Shown piece by piece: positions 51,650 through 61,100 of a DNA stretch of 64,000 bases; position 1 is the stretch's first letter, and each line of letters begins with the position of its first letter. The notes beneath the pieces were generated by a model. It did no database searches and was not told the origin of the DNA. It worked only from the letters and a program-made list of their open reading frames with translations. Position numbers and translations under genes: made by a program. Origin of the DNA: Pedobacter sp. N36a (GTDB lineage Bacteria; Bacteroidota; Bacteroidia; Sphingobacteriales; Sphingobacteriaceae); the NCBI RefSeq assembly GCF_014472395.1, contig NZ_JACSZW010000001.1:372001-436000 (forward strand), in the 5' to 3' direction.

Positions 51650-52480
51650 ATGAAACTACCATCGATTATACAACCTGAGCAATTGCTGACCTTAGGCAAA
51701 AAAGATTTCCTTCTTTTTGATGTAAGTGCAGGATCGAAACCCAGATATGATGAGCAGCACTTAAAGGATGCCTTTTATCTGGATTTAAATACGGACCTGG
51801 CCGATATTAAAGATTTCGCCATTGGTGGTCGGCATCCACTTCCAACTTTTGAGCATTTTGCACAGTTGTTAGGAAAATACGGGGTCGCAAAAGATACGCA
51901 TGTAATTGTTTATGACGATAAAAACGGATCCAATGCTGCTGCAAGATTCTGGTGGATGCTAAAGTCAATTGGTCATGAACAGGTTCAGGTTTTAAACGGA
52001 GGTTATACTGCGGCAATCAAAGCAGGTTTTCCAGTGAATGCTGAAGTTCCAATAGCAAATCCAATTGCCCCTTATCAAATCAGCGCTTGGCAATTGCCAT
52101 TGGCCAAAATAGAAGATGTCGAGGCTGCAACCCAGCTGGAACACCACGCTATTATTGATGTGCGTAATGCAAATCGCTTTGCTGGTTTAACCGAACCAAT
52201 AGATTTAATTGCCGGACATATCCCTAACGCGACAAATATTCCTTTTACGGAGAACTTAGATGCTCATGGTGCTTTTTTAGCTCCTGAAATGCTAAAGGAA
52301 AAATATTCAAAAGCGCTGGCAGATTATAATATTGAAAATGTGATCGTACATTGCGGCTCTGGTGTCACCGCTTGTCACACGCTTTTAGCAATAGATTATG
52401 CAGGTTTACCCATCCCAAAATTGTATGTAGGCAGTTGGAGCGAATGGAGTAGAAACCATAAGAAAATGATTTTAGCTTAA
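51650..52480 (+). CDS. Thiosulfate/3-mercaptopyruvate sulfurtransferase (two rhodanese domains)
   Basis: 276 residues. Two rhodanese domains: an inactive one at about 10-130 (FDVSAGSKPRYDEQHLKDAF, HVIVYDDKNGSNAAARFWWM) and an active one (150-270) with VIVHCGSGVTACHTLL; C235 is the persulfide-forming Cys and CGSGVTA is the 3-mercaptopyruvate-type loop (rhodaneses proper have CRxGxR/K). It transfers sulfur to cyanide or another acceptor. Single gene. Start ATG at 51650. Confidence 0.93.
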   Translation: MKLPSIIQPEQLLTLGKKDFLLFDVSAGSKPRYDEQHLKDAFYLDLNTDLADIKDFAIGGRHPLPTFEHFAQLLGKYGVAKDTHVIVYDDKNGSNAAARFWWMLKSIGHEQVQVLNGGYTAAIKAGFPVNAEVPIANPIAPYQISAWQLPLAKIEDVEAATQLEHHAIIDVRNANRFAGLTEPIDLIAGHIPNATNIPFTENLDAHGAFLAPEMLKEKYSKALADYNIENVIVHCGSGVTACHTLLAIDYAGLPIPKLYVGSWSEWSRNHKKMILA

Positions 52481-52519
52481 ATCTCCACCAGCCAATTACA
52501 GCAGAACTTCAATTGGCTG

Positions 52520-52705
52520 CTAGTATTTCCGGTATTCAATAATATTCAGCAACGTGTTTTCATCTTTTACCTCTTTGTAGGCTCTAAAAATAGAAAAGCC
52601 GAGTTTTTCAGGAATTTTCCTGCTGGGTAGATTATCCTCGGCAACTGGGTAAATCAAATAGCTGCATTTGAAATTTCCTTCAATAAAATTGATTAAGCCC
52701 GCTAT
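52520..52705 (-). pseudogene. GNAT N-acetyltransferase, C-terminal remnant
   Basis: A 61-codon frame reads GLINFIEGNFKCSYLIYPVA, then EDNLPSRKIPEKLGFSIFRA and IIEYRKY-stop. NxPSRKIxEKLGF is the acetyl-CoA-binding strand-helix typical of RimJ/RimL-like GNATs. The first two thirds are missing; an in-frame TAA lies just upstream of the recognisable part. Intergenic space between the sulfurtransferase and the DUF1080 gene is otherwise empty. Confidence 0.65.
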
Positions 52706-52866
52706 GATTTACTTTTAAAGGAAACTGCATTGCTCCATCCATACTTCTTATCGCTAATTGCAATTATAAGCAATATTGCATATAATTGCACTACAGGTAC
52801 TGATTTACAGTGCATCACCTTTGATCTCAAACCTATCCAATTTCAAACTAATAATAAACTAATTTT

Positions 52867-53607
52867 ATGAAAAAAATCAAGGCATTCCTCACTGCCACAG
52901 CACTGACCGCGATGATGATTTCCGCCTGCAGCTCAGCAAAACTAAAGGACAATGAACTCTCCAGGGAGGAGCAGGCGCAAGGATATGAATTACTCTTCGA
53001 TGGTAAAACTTTAAATGGCTGGCATGTCTACAATCAAGGAAAAATCTCCTCCTCCTGGGTGGCACAGGATGGAGCATTAACGTGCCTGCCAGGTACAGAC
53101 GCCAGACACGGAGATCTCGTAACAGATCAGGAGTTTGAAAACTATGAATTCCAATTCGACTGGAAAATCTCCAAAGAAGGAAACAGTGGTGTATTCATTA
53201 ATGTAGTCGAACGGGAAGATATATCCACTGCCTGGTCTTCAGGACCAGAATATCAGCTTCTCGATAAAGAGCATCAGGATTATGTTAAGGCTATGAAACG
53301 TCCGGGCTGTCTCTACAATTTCTCTCCGCAGTTGAATCCAGCAGAGCCGAAGTCCTCAGACGAATGGAACCACTCAGTCATCAAACAACAGCATGGAAAG
53401 ATTGAATTTATGCTCAATGGGATAGTCACCGCTAAACAAGACTTTAGTACTGCCGACTGGAAAGCCGCCGTTGCCAATAGCAGTTTCAAGCATTTCCCAG
53501 AATTTGGTAAGCAAATCAAAGGTCGTATTGCCTTGCAGGACTGGAACAAAGGAGTGGCCTTTAAAAATCTAAAAATAAGAAAGCTGGAAAAAACCGCCGC
53601 ACTGTAA
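52867..53607 (+). CDS. 3-keto-disaccharide hydrolase-domain (DUF1080) lipoprotein
   Basis: 246 residues. Lipobox MMISAC with C21 as the anchor. The domain (about 40-240) shows YELLFDGKTLNGWHVYNQGK, FENYEFQFDWKISKEGNSGV, FINV and GRIALQDWNKGVAFKNLKIR, all hallmarks of DUF1080/3-keto-glucoside hydrolases, which are concanavalin-like beta-sandwiches that cleave oxidised sugar glycosides. It lies close to a DeoR regulator, an MFS transporter and a sugar-isomerase remnant, so it is probably part of a small carbohydrate locus. Confidence 0.9.
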   Translation: MKKIKAFLTATALTAMMISACSSAKLKDNELSREEQAQGYELLFDGKTLNGWHVYNQGKISSSWVAQDGALTCLPGTDARHGDLVTDQEFENYEFQFDWKISKEGNSGVFINVVEREDISTAWSSGPEYQLLDKEHQDYVKAMKRPGCLYNFSPQLNPAEPKSSDEWNHSVIKQQHGKIEFMLNGIVTAKQDFSTADWKAAVANSSFKHFPEFGKQIKGRIALQDWNKGVAFKNLKIRKLEKTAAL

Positions 53608-53618
53608 AACGGCAATCA

Positions 53619-54368
53619 TTAAATAATCTTCAGGTTCTTAAAACGCAGCTCGTCCAGCTTGGAATCATCACTTGGAAGCTCAGTAACCAGCACATGAATT
53701 CGTTGTAATTCACAAACCACAAAAGGTTCGTTGATACCGATTTTTTTGCTGTTGCTGAGCACTACCACAGATTTAGCACCTTTCAGCATGGCCTTCTTCA
53801 CAGCCCCATCCTCTCTTACTGCAGCAGTAATACCGAAATCCTTAGAAATCGCGCAAGTGCCCATCAGGTAAAGATCAACCACAAACTCAGCGGCTTCCTC
53901 GCAGGTTTTAGCCCCTAAATTGGTTTGCGTGTTCCGGTCATAATTCCCGCCAAGTACAATTACCTCAAGATTCTTAAAGCGACCCAGCAAAGGAACAAGA
54001 GCGATATTATTCGTGATTACCCTTAATGAAGCATTCGCTGTTAAACATTCCGCAACCGCACACACGGTGGTACCACCATCCATAAATATAGTCATTCCAG
54101 ACTTTAGTAAAGGTTGAACCTTCAACGCGATGATCTCCTTTTCTGTAGCATGAAAATCAGCGCGATCATGAAAAGAAAGCGGATTTTTATCACGTGATAT
54201 GGCCCCGCCCCTAACTTTCGACAAAAGACCATTCTCATGAAGGTAGTCTATATCCCTGCGAATGGTGTCTTCAGAAACGGATAAATCCATAGACATTCCG
54301 CTATAAGTAACCGCACCTGTGTTCTTCAAACTCGAGATTATATGCTCAAACCGTTTTTCTCTGATCAT
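53619..54368 (-). CDS. DeoR/GlpR-family transcriptional regulator
   Basis: 249 residues. HTH at 1-60 (RFEHIISSLKNTGAVTYSGM, SVSEDTIRRDIDYLHENGLL with the conserved D-T-I-R-R-D helix). A DeoRC sugar-phosphate-binding domain follows: GMTIFMDGGTTVCAVAECL, LRVITNNIALVPLL, VIVLGGNYDRNTQTNLG. DeoR proteins usually repress sugar genes until a sugar phosphate binds. Divergent from the MFS gene, so it probably controls that transporter. The specific sugar is unknown. Confidence 0.93.
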   Translation of the reverse strand: MIREKRFEHIISSLKNTGAVTYSGMSMDLSVSEDTIRRDIDYLHENGLLSKVRGGAISRDKNPLSFHDRADFHATEKEIIALKVQPLLKSGMTIFMDGGTTVCAVAECLTANASLRVITNNIALVPLLGRFKNLEVIVLGGNYDRNTQTNLGAKTCEEAAEFVVDLYLMGTCAISKDFGITAAVREDGAVKKAMLKGAKSVVVLSNSKKIGINEPFVVCELQRIHVLVTELPSDDSKLDELRFKNLKII

Positions 54369-54475
54369 TTCCCGACAAATATAATTCTTTCCTCCCGATG
54401 CCTAAAATCCTGATCCCATAATAATCGTTTTGTAAAATGCAAGCTATAATGCGATCGAAATGACCTATTAGTCCC

Positions 54476-54492
54476 CTTTTGTCAAAAGACAA
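54476..54492 (+). promoter_or_regulatory. Inverted repeat in the DeoR-MFS intergenic region
   Basis: TTGTC-AAAA-GACAA (54479-54492) and the overlapping CTTTTG-T-CAAAAG (54476-54488) are perfect inverted repeats, 49 bases before the MFS start. DeoR-family operators are often short palindromes of this kind. Further right are three TTGC copies (TTTGCGAATTTGC...TTTTGC). Confidence 0.45.
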
Positions 54493-54540
54493 CATAAGCT
54501 ATTATTTGCGAATTTGCAAGATTTTGCATTTATTTACAAC

Positions 54541-55716
54541 ATGAATAACCAAGAGATCATCACTGACGCCAAAAAAGCGACACAATATATATTCCTGGTC
54601 TGCGGCTTTGCGCTTTCCAGCTGGGCACCCATGGTCCCTATCGTAAAAGAGAAACTGCAGCTCGATGATGGCAACCTTGGCTTACTGCTCCTATTCTTTG
54701 GTGCAGGAGCGATTTCAATGATGCCTATCAGCGGATACCTCTCTAAACGTTATGGAACCCGAATCGTCATTTTGTTTTCAGGACTAGTCGCTGCAGTCTT
54801 CCTTCCCATCTTATTATTGATGCCAAATCCCTGGTTGATGGGAGCCGCCCTCTTTATTTTTGGAGGAGGAATTGGAGTGATTGATGTAGCGATGAATTCG
54901 CATGGCATCCATGTGCAGAACCGATACGGACGCCCGATTATGTCCTCCCTTCATGGCCTTTTCAGTGTAGGTGGCTTATGCGGTGCCTTAGGACTAGGAT
55001 TATTAATGAAAGCAGGGCTCAACCCACTAACTGCTGCCATTTCAATTTCTACTCTCCTCTTGATCATCCTGATCTGGAAATTTAAGTCATTGTTCTCCAA
55101 AGAGCAGGAAATTGAAGCACCAGCACACCACACAACTGAGGAACACCAAACGAAAACAGCATCTGGCTGGTTTAGTACAAGCATAATCTTTCTTGGCGCT
55201 GCATGTTTTGCCGTCTTTCTTTCTGAAGGAGCAATGCTGGATTGGAGCGCGCTCTTCTTAAAGGAAAACAGAGGAGTAGCTGCAGAACTTGCTGGGGTTG
55301 GATACGCCACTTTTTCTATTGCAATGGCAGCCATGCGTCTTTTGGGAGACCGCATTGTGGAGCGCTTTAGTGGAAAAACCGTAGTGGTTGCTGGTGGTCT
55401 TATCGCTGCCTTAGGGATATTCCTGGCCGTATCAACGCCATGGATTCCAACCACACTGCTGGGATTTGTACTCTTGGGTATAGGCGCTGCAAACATCGTT
55501 CCCGTGTTCTTTAGTGAGGGAGGTAAACTTAAAGGGATCCCTGCATCAGTGGCCATTCCAGCAATCAGCACGATGGGCTACGCAGGCCAGCTCGCCGGAC
55601 CAGCACTGCTAGGATTTATCGCCTACCATTTTTCGCTGACCATTGCGCTCACCTTCACTGGAGTATTGCTGTTAAGTGTTGCCCTGGCCTATGCCTTCAG
55701 GAAATCCAGTGTATAA
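54541..55716 (+). CDS. MFS transporter (YbjJ-like, sugar-type)
   Basis: 391 residues from the ATG at 54541 (MNNQEIITDAKKATQYIFLV); a TTG nine codons earlier is not needed. 12 TM segments in two halves; ALSSWAPMVPIVKEKLQLDD, GYLSKRYGTRIVILFSGLV (motif A loop) and HGLFSVGGLCGALGLGLLMK match the YbjJ-like MFS group. Located between a DeoR regulator and a degraded sugar isomerase, so a sugar or sugar-acid substrate is likely. Confidence 0.85.
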   Translation: MNNQEIITDAKKATQYIFLVCGFALSSWAPMVPIVKEKLQLDDGNLGLLLLFFGAGAISMMPISGYLSKRYGTRIVILFSGLVAAVFLPILLLMPNPWLMGAALFIFGGGIGVIDVAMNSHGIHVQNRYGRPIMSSLHGLFSVGGLCGALGLGLLMKAGLNPLTAAISISTLLLIILIWKFKSLFSKEQEIEAPAHHTTEEHQTKTASGWFSTSIIFLGAACFAVFLSEGAMLDWSALFLKENRGVAAELAGVGYATFSIAMAAMRLLGDRIVERFSGKTVVVAGGLIAALGIFLAVSTPWIPTTLLGFVLLGIGAANIVPVFFSEGGKLKGIPASVAIPAISTMGYAGQLAGPALLGFIAYHFSLTIALTFTGVLLLSVALAYAFRKSSV

Positions 55717-55738
55717 AAGAAAAATAAAGCTTCCACCT

Positions 55739-55983
55739 TTAACCATTGCATGGATAGCGCCAAATAAGAGACCTAGTGCAGAAGATTATAAACCATCGCG
55801 AAAAGATTGAACTACGCGGTCAGCTCTGCAAAAATGCAGGACTAAGGCCTTAAACCTTAAGACCTTTTTAAAGCCAATCCTGGAAGATAGGTGATGTGGC
55901 ATGTTAAAGACATGGACAAAGCGGATATGATCGGTTCCATCCAACAAAGCTGCAATTATATTAAAGCACAGATTCTAAAATAA
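55739..55983 (+). pseudogene. Degraded sugar phosphate isomerase/epimerase (TIM barrel)
   Basis: Three disconnected pieces of one family are readable. LTIAWIAPNKRPSAEDYK ends in a stop after a few codons. A +1 shift gives EKIELRGQLCKNAGL (55800-55844). Then WHVKDMDK is fused to SIQQSCNYIKAQILK (stop 55981-55983). In the intact family these are separated by over 100 residues, so there is both a frameshift and an internal deletion. It follows the MFS gene by 22 bases, so it was once its operon partner. Confidence 0.6.
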
Positions 55984-56008
55984 ACCGCTAAAAAAACCTT
56001 TCCTAAGG

Positions 56009-56836
56009 TTATTTGATTAAAAAAAGTCCTGTGGCATAGCTGAATAAATATTGCTGTCCCTTAAGCTGAATGAGCTTGGGTAAAGTCATATCATCGCATT
56101 TAAACTTGTACTGACCAACCTGATAATAGGCCAGATAAACAGGAGAAGCCATCCTTCCATTTTGCCAGCGAATCAATACGTCCTCATCGAAGCGCGCTGC
56201 CTCCACCGGTAGTTTAACAAAATCATTCTTGTACAGTTCCTCCTGCCTGACCAGCAAAACGTTGTTCCTGATTTCAAAAACATCACATCTTTCTCTGTTG
56301 ACGATCTGATACTCACAAGGCTTCAATCCATACGGCTGCAGTAATTTAACTTCATAATCATCCAGCATTTTAAACTTTACACTGTCGGCAAATTTGGAAC
56401 CGAGTACCTCAGACTTTTTATCAATACTGTCTTTAAAAACCACTGCTTTAAACGGCCCATGCTTTTTATAATCTGGATACTCGTATTTTTCCTGATTGAA
56501 GTATAGGTTTCCTAACTGATCCATGTAAAATGGCAGTTTCCAATCAAAACGCTGCTCCATGAGCACCTTTCCAGAAAGGTCTATAATTTTAAAAGGTAGA
56601 TCGCTATGATCAGGCTTCAATAATATCCTGTCGTCCTTTAGGAAAGCCAGTTCAGAAAGGTGGTCAGTGCCGACCATTTGTTGAAACTTAGTGCCGTCTT
56701 TTAAAAGATCAGCTAGGAAAGGCACTTCCGGATGAGTATCCTTTTTAGGAAAAGGATTACATCCGGCAAGAAACACCATTGGAAATAAAAAACTAAGGGA
56801 TAACAGCAGTATTAATATCGGGACTTTTCTCATCAT
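56009..56836 (-). CDS. Lipoprotein of unknown function
   Basis: 275 residues from the first of two adjacent ATGs at 56836 (MMRKVPILILLLSLSFLFPM); a longer start 12 codons upstream lacks a reason. Lipobox LAGC. The mature part is rich in beta strands: FLADLLKDGTKFQQMVGT, LAFLKDDRILLKPD, FKIIDLSGKVLMEQRFDW, and a later LAYYQVGQYKFKCDDM. It looks like a beta-propeller fragment (about three blades) but no family is recognised. Cell-envelope location only. Confidence 0.6.
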   Translation of the reverse strand: MMRKVPILILLLSLSFLFPMVFLAGCNPFPKKDTHPEVPFLADLLKDGTKFQQMVGTDHLSELAFLKDDRILLKPDHSDLPFKIIDLSGKVLMEQRFDWKLPFYMDQLGNLYFNQEKYEYPDYKKHGPFKAVVFKDSIDKKSEVLGSKFADSVKFKMLDDYEVKLLQPYGLKPCEYQIVNRERCDVFEIRNNVLLVRQEELYKNDFVKLPVEAARFDEDVLIRWQNGRMASPVYLAYYQVGQYKFKCDDMTLPKLIQLKGQQYLFSYATGLFLIK

Positions 56837-56919
56837 ATGATCTATTAAAGAACAGGGACAGGAGCCAATCATTCTTTTCTAACACCTAAAGTACGATCAA
56901 TCTCTCAATAAAGTAGTAA

Positions 56920-56947
56920 ACCTTCCACTGTGAATCCAGCGGAAGGT
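56920..56947 (-). terminator. Terminator after the BSP-domain lipoprotein gene
   Basis: ACCTTCC pairs with GGAAGGT, with CTG/CAG extending the stem. It lies 10 bases after the stop of the minus-strand gene, and the flank is T-rich on that strand. Confidence 0.5.
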
Positions 56948-56957
56948 ATAATTTAAA

Positions 56958-58160
56958 TTATAAAATAGGATTTTGTGTGTAATCGCTCCAAAGCTGATCT
57001 ACATTTTTACCGGTTTCTGATTGCCAAAAAGCACCATTATTATAAGTATTGGTACGTGCCGCAGTATTCAGTTTAACCATAAGTCCAGGGTTTCTGATCT
57101 CCAGCCAAACAAAGAAACGCGCGGTGATTCTATAAGCATCCGTATAATTTTGTCCGGCCTGATAATTCGGTAAGCTCCATTTAGCTGTAGCGTTGCTGAG
57201 GCCAATACGGTTACGTTCGTAATCTGCTAAACCTTCTGTAACCCATCCTGGTGCACCACCAGAATAAGCCTGCACGATGTGCATCATCTCATGAGTGGCT
57301 ACATCTAAATCCAAAGGATTGGCTTTAAAATAAGCAGGGTCATAACGCACTACACCACCACCATAGGTTGCAGCAACGCCCTTGTAATCAGGATCCATAA
57401 TAAAGGTAATACTGGTCAGCGCATTTGGATTATAGGTATCCACGGATTTACCATAGTTCTTTTTGAAAGCATCAATCAGTCCTGCTTTAACCGATGGCAA
57501 TACATCTGTATTTCGGTCTACATAGGTAAGCGTATATTTCCCTTCTTTGATCGTTTCTACGGTCGCTGATGCTGGAGTAAGGGTTTGTTCCTTTTCTGGA
57601 ACCTCTAATAAACGCCATTCCCCAAGCTGAAACAATACGTTTGCACCTGTCCTGTTTTGAGAAACCCCGCTCACATTCAAACGGTAATGCTTATAGCCTT
57701 TTGTATTTTTAAAGTTAAACCGCTTAGTCTGGGTTCTAAAACCAAAAGCTTCATATTCTCTTGCATCCAGCTGAACCCAGTTTGTGCCATCATTTGACGC
57801 CGTTATTTTCCAGTCTCGGGGATCTCTTTCCTGAGCATCATCTCCAGAAGTAAGCGTATATGCGGCCACCACTTGTTCTTTTGGAAAAGACAGCTGCATA
57901 TAGGAAGCAGCATCGAAAGAATAAGTCAGGAACTTCGTCGTAGTGATATTGTCTACCAATTTCGAGGAACCTTCTTTTCCATTGGCACCTGAAGTATTCT
58001 CCCTGCTTACCGTAAGTGTACCTGATGCAGTTACATCCTGCTCTTTAACTGTTGAGGTAAGATCTGTGGTATTATTTTGTGCTGCTGTTCCTTTACTACA
58101 GGATGAATGCGCCACCAGCACGCAAAAAAGAGGGGCCATAAGGCATGAAAATTTTAGCAT
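56958..58160 (-). CDS. Discoidin + basic secretory protein (zincin) lipoprotein
   Basis: 400 residues. Signal with lipobox HSSC (C21). Residues about 55-180 form an F5/8 type C-like domain (NITTTKFLTYSFDAASYMQL, GTNWVQLDAREYEAFGFRTQ). Residues about 195-400 are a plant-type basic secretory protein domain: YTLTYVDRNTDVLPSVKAG, the zinc site HEMMH in DVATHEMMHIVQAYSG, and a downstream ITARFFVWLEIRNPGLMVKL. A gluzincin-like peptidase at the cell surface is likely. It is next to another zincin lipoprotein and the SusC/SusD pair, all on the same strand. Confidence 0.82.
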   Translation of the reverse strand: MLKFSCLMAPLFCVLVAHSSCSKGTAAQNNTTDLTSTVKEQDVTASGTLTVSRENTSGANGKEGSSKLVDNITTTKFLTYSFDAASYMQLSFPKEQVVAAYTLTSGDDAQERDPRDWKITASNDGTNWVQLDAREYEAFGFRTQTKRFNFKNTKGYKHYRLNVSGVSQNRTGANVLFQLGEWRLLEVPEKEQTLTPASATVETIKEGKYTLTYVDRNTDVLPSVKAGLIDAFKKNYGKSVDTYNPNALTSITFIMDPDYKGVAATYGGGVVRYDPAYFKANPLDLDVATHEMMHIVQAYSGGAPGWVTEGLADYERNRIGLSNATAKWSLPNYQAGQNYTDAYRITARFFVWLEIRNPGLMVKLNTAARTNTYNNGAFWQSETGKNVDQLWSDYTQNPIL

Positions 58161-58192
58161 ATCAATAGTTTATTTGTGTGTGTTATAGCATG

Positions 58193-58217
58193 AAAAAAGC
58201 AACCTTAAAAAGATTGC
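58193..58217 (-). terminator. Intrinsic terminator after the zincin-like lipoprotein gene
   Basis: On the reverse strand GCAATCTT-TTT-AAGGTTGC (8-base stem, one G-U pair) is followed by six T. It lies 10 bases downstream of the stop. Confidence 0.75.
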
Positions 58218-58226
58218 CTTAGTTTA

Positions 58227-59198
58227 TTAATAGGTAATACCTGGAAAATCAATTTTAGCCTTTACCAATTGGGCTTTCCAATCATTTCCCTTTTCATCTT
58301 TATCTCCAAAGGCGATCATAGCCTGGTTTTCAAGATTGGCGCCCGCCGCTCCGCTCCAGAAATGGACAAATTCACCGAAGTTCATTTTACGGTCGTACTC
58401 CATATATTGTTTCCCGTTAACTACAATCTGGTGTTTTGGAAAATGCTCCGATAACTTGGTAAAAAAGGCATTTAATACGCGCGTTTTACCGAACTGATCA
58501 TAAATTGGGAAGAACCAGTCTTTAAACCATTTTGTTCCGGCTCTAGGATAAGTATCAGTGGTATTCATCATCAGGTTATACCAGCGCTTCGCATCATCAG
58601 GTCTGTTTAAACCCAGATAGACATCGTATTGGTAGATTTCCATCCATTTACTATCATGCCATATATCCCATGCCGGTGAACCTTTCACTCCTTTTACAGC
58701 ACCTTCAACAATATGGCCGATCTCATGTGTAGAAATGTCAATATCATTCTCTTTACCCGACATCCATGCATTGAAATCACCGGATCCACAATCGGTCACA
58801 TTGCGATAATCATGGCTGGCATCCATATAAGTTGAAGGATGTCCGCCACCATATTTCCCTGCATGATAAATCACGAATAAACGACCATCATCACCAAAAT
58901 TCCCATAGGTTTTCTTGGTATAATCCCAAGCCTCAGCCATATATTTAAATGGCCAGGTAATGCTTCCTTTCACATCACCATCATAATACACAGCAACACT
59001 GTTATCATAATATACCCGGTTCAGTACCTGAACATGGTCAAACCAATGTTCTTTCCATGTTTTAGGCGGTGCACCTGGCGGATCCTGAACTTCTACAATT
59101 GGAGGAGCTGGCGGAATTGGCTTTATGATTTCTTTTTTGGAATTACATCCAACACTAAAACCGGCTAAAAGCGTTACTATATATACTGTTTTCTTCAT
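58227..59198 (-). CDS. Predicted metallopeptidase lipoprotein (HEIGH motif)
   Basis: 323 residues. Lipobox GFSVGC (C18), followed by a proline-rich linker (IKPIPPAPPIVEVQDPPGAP). An HExxH zinc-binding motif is seen in DIDISTHEIGHIVEGAVKG, preceded by TDCGSGDFNAWMSGKEN. The fold is not one I can place (not M60, not classical BSP), but the layout fits a zincin. Partner gene upstream is susD-like; downstream is a BSP lipoprotein. All could act on glycoproteins or peptides outside the cell. Confidence 0.7.
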   Translation of the reverse strand: MKKTVYIVTLLAGFSVGCNSKKEIIKPIPPAPPIVEVQDPPGAPPKTWKEHWFDHVQVLNRVYYDNSVAVYYDGDVKGSITWPFKYMAEAWDYTKKTYGNFGDDGRLFVIYHAGKYGGGHPSTYMDASHDYRNVTDCGSGDFNAWMSGKENDIDISTHEIGHIVEGAVKGVKGSPAWDIWHDSKWMEIYQYDVYLGLNRPDDAKRWYNLMMNTTDTYPRAGTKWFKDWFFPIYDQFGKTRVLNAFFTKLSEHFPKHQIVVNGKQYMEYDRKMNFGEFVHFWSGAAGANLENQAMIAFGDKDEKGNDWKAQLVKAKIDFPGITY

Positions 59199-59268
59199 AA
59201 ATCTAATTTAACAGGCAATAAATAACACCGGACGATCATGCCCCGCCCGATGTTAATACTGCCTTCAT

Positions 59269-61095
59269 TTACCAACCTGTGTTTTGTACAATTTGGGGTA
59301 CTTTCTGTATTTCACCATTTGGGATAGGCCACAAATAATGTCTTTTTTGGAATACTCTGTTTTCTGTAGTGACCACCGTATAAAATGCTGGGCTATTCTT
59401 CGTAATGTCTAGTCCACGGATAATATTATCAGTAGTTTCTGCGATTTTCCATTCTCTGGTATAGAAGTAACGGTCCAGCTCAAAAGCAAGTTCTACCCTT
59501 CTTTCTTTAGCGATCGCTGCTCTCATATCGGCAGGTACAGGCAGTCCGCCTGCACCATATTTTGGAATACCTGCACGTTCACGGATTCTGTTCAGGTAAA
59601 GTAACAGGTCAGGATTGGTAGGATCAGACTCCTGCAATGCCTCTGCATAATCCAGGTAGATTTCTGCCAAACGAATCATCGAGAACAACGTACGACTGGT
59701 AGTCCAACCTGCTACCGTCAGGTGTTTTCTTGAAGTATAACCTGTTTTAGTATAATCGGAATTGGCAATACCCGCTTTACCAGCATTCCCCGTATTCGTG
59801 AAATCGGTAATGATGTTCGACTGTGGATTAATCCATTTACGGCCTGTATACGTGATATTCGCATAAAAACGCGGCTCACGATTCACATACATATTGCTGA
59901 TCGAGCGAACCGCATTCTGGTCATTCGGATCTGGTGCCTGATAGTTAGAGAAACCTGTTGAACTATAACTTGGGTCGTTGTTAATAGACAAACCATTTAC
60001 AGTAAAAAACGCATCCACCATTTGCTGAGAAACAGACAGGAATGAACCACCTTTATCACCACCAGAAGCCCCATTATGATTCGGTGCTAATGAATATTGG
60101 TAACTGGTCACATCCCCTGCTCTTCCAAAGATCATTTCAGAATTCCAGCCATTCAAAAATACATCTCTGGTGGCCAGGAAAGCCCTATTGAATGCCGTGT
60201 TTGGAAGCCCAGTAGGCGTGCTGCTCACTGCATATAAACTGTAACCTGAGAAATTTGCATTGTTTAGGAATTCTCTGGCAGCAGTAGCCAGCCTTGTCCA
60301 TTTAGCTGGACTATTGGTCTGACTGATCAATTGTTTACCATCTTGATTTTTTAGATTGGCATAATCAGTATTGCCATTAAACAAAGGTCTTGCTGCACTT
60401 AGCAATGCTTTTATTTTATAAGCCTGAGCAACTGATCCATTGATGTGTCCATAATCTTCAGATGATTGAGGGATAGGTGGAAGACCTGCAGTTGCCGCAT
60501 CCAGCTCAGCCACAATATAGTCGATACATTCATCAAATGAATTACGAGGTTTGCTGATCTCAGCCAACGGCGAATCAGAAGCAATAGGTTCATTACCCAA
60601 TAAGATTACCGGACCGTATTGACGTACTAAGTAATAGTAATAAATCGCCCTTAGCGCTCTTGCCTCGTTGTAATAACGACCCACAAAATCAATTCCCCCA
60701 AGGTTACAATCTGTACATCTGTTTACATTCGCCATGAAGGTACTGGCAGCTTGTATCCCTTTGTAGAAATTCTGCCAATGGTAATTTACTTCTCCCCTTG
60801 TGGCATCCCATGCCCCGGTATTCACGTTTTCAGAGAAATTGGCCAATGTATAATCTGCTTCATCAGAAGCGGCTGTCCATGGACCAATATTACCTGACTG
60901 ACTTGGAAAACGATCCGAATTCTGGTTAGGCAAGGTCGAATACACATTTGCCAGGGCCTGCTCTACAGTCGCTTTCTTTTCAAAAGCCTGCGTAAAAGTC
61001 AATCGGTCATCAGGTACCTGGTCTAAAAATTTCTTACAACCATAATTTCCGGCAATTAGCAGAAAGGCTGTTGTATATATAAATATTCTTTTCAT
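59269..61095 (-). CDS. SusD/RagB-family nutrient-binding lipoprotein
   Basis: 608 residues. Lipobox in AGNYGC, then the lipoprotein export signal-like CKKFLDQVPDDRLTF. Typical SusD segments: TFMANVNRCTDCNLGGIDFV, EARALRAIYYYYLVRQYGPV (TPR-like), ARAYKIKALL-type, and the C-terminal ELAFELDRYFYTREWKIAE. It covers the extracellular face of the SusC channel. It is five bases after the SusC stop, the standard order. Substrate not predictable from sequence, but see the peptidases downstream. Confidence 0.94.
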   Translation of the reverse strand: MKRIFIYTTAFLLIAGNYGCKKFLDQVPDDRLTFTQAFEKKATVEQALANVYSTLPNQNSDRFPSQSGNIGPWTAASDEADYTLANFSENVNTGAWDATRGEVNYHWQNFYKGIQAASTFMANVNRCTDCNLGGIDFVGRYYNEARALRAIYYYYLVRQYGPVILLGNEPIASDSPLAEISKPRNSFDECIDYIVAELDAATAGLPPIPQSSEDYGHINGSVAQAYKIKALLSAARPLFNGNTDYANLKNQDGKQLISQTNSPAKWTRLATAAREFLNNANFSGYSLYAVSSTPTGLPNTAFNRAFLATRDVFLNGWNSEMIFGRAGDVTSYQYSLAPNHNGASGGDKGGSFLSVSQQMVDAFFTVNGLSINNDPSYSSTGFSNYQAPDPNDQNAVRSISNMYVNREPRFYANITYTGRKWINPQSNIITDFTNTGNAGKAGIANSDYTKTGYTSRKHLTVAGWTTSRTLFSMIRLAEIYLDYAEALQESDPTNPDLLLYLNRIRERAGIPKYGAGGLPVPADMRAAIAKERRVELAFELDRYFYTREWKIAETTDNIIRGLDITKNSPAFYTVVTTENRVFQKRHYLWPIPNGEIQKVPQIVQNTGW

Positions 61096-61100
61096 TATGT

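Noticed and set aside
54951..55571. 206-codon antisense frame inside the MFS gene
   Set aside because: It has no recognisable domain, no leader, and overlaps a strongly supported transporter; long antisense frames arise in such genes by codon bias.
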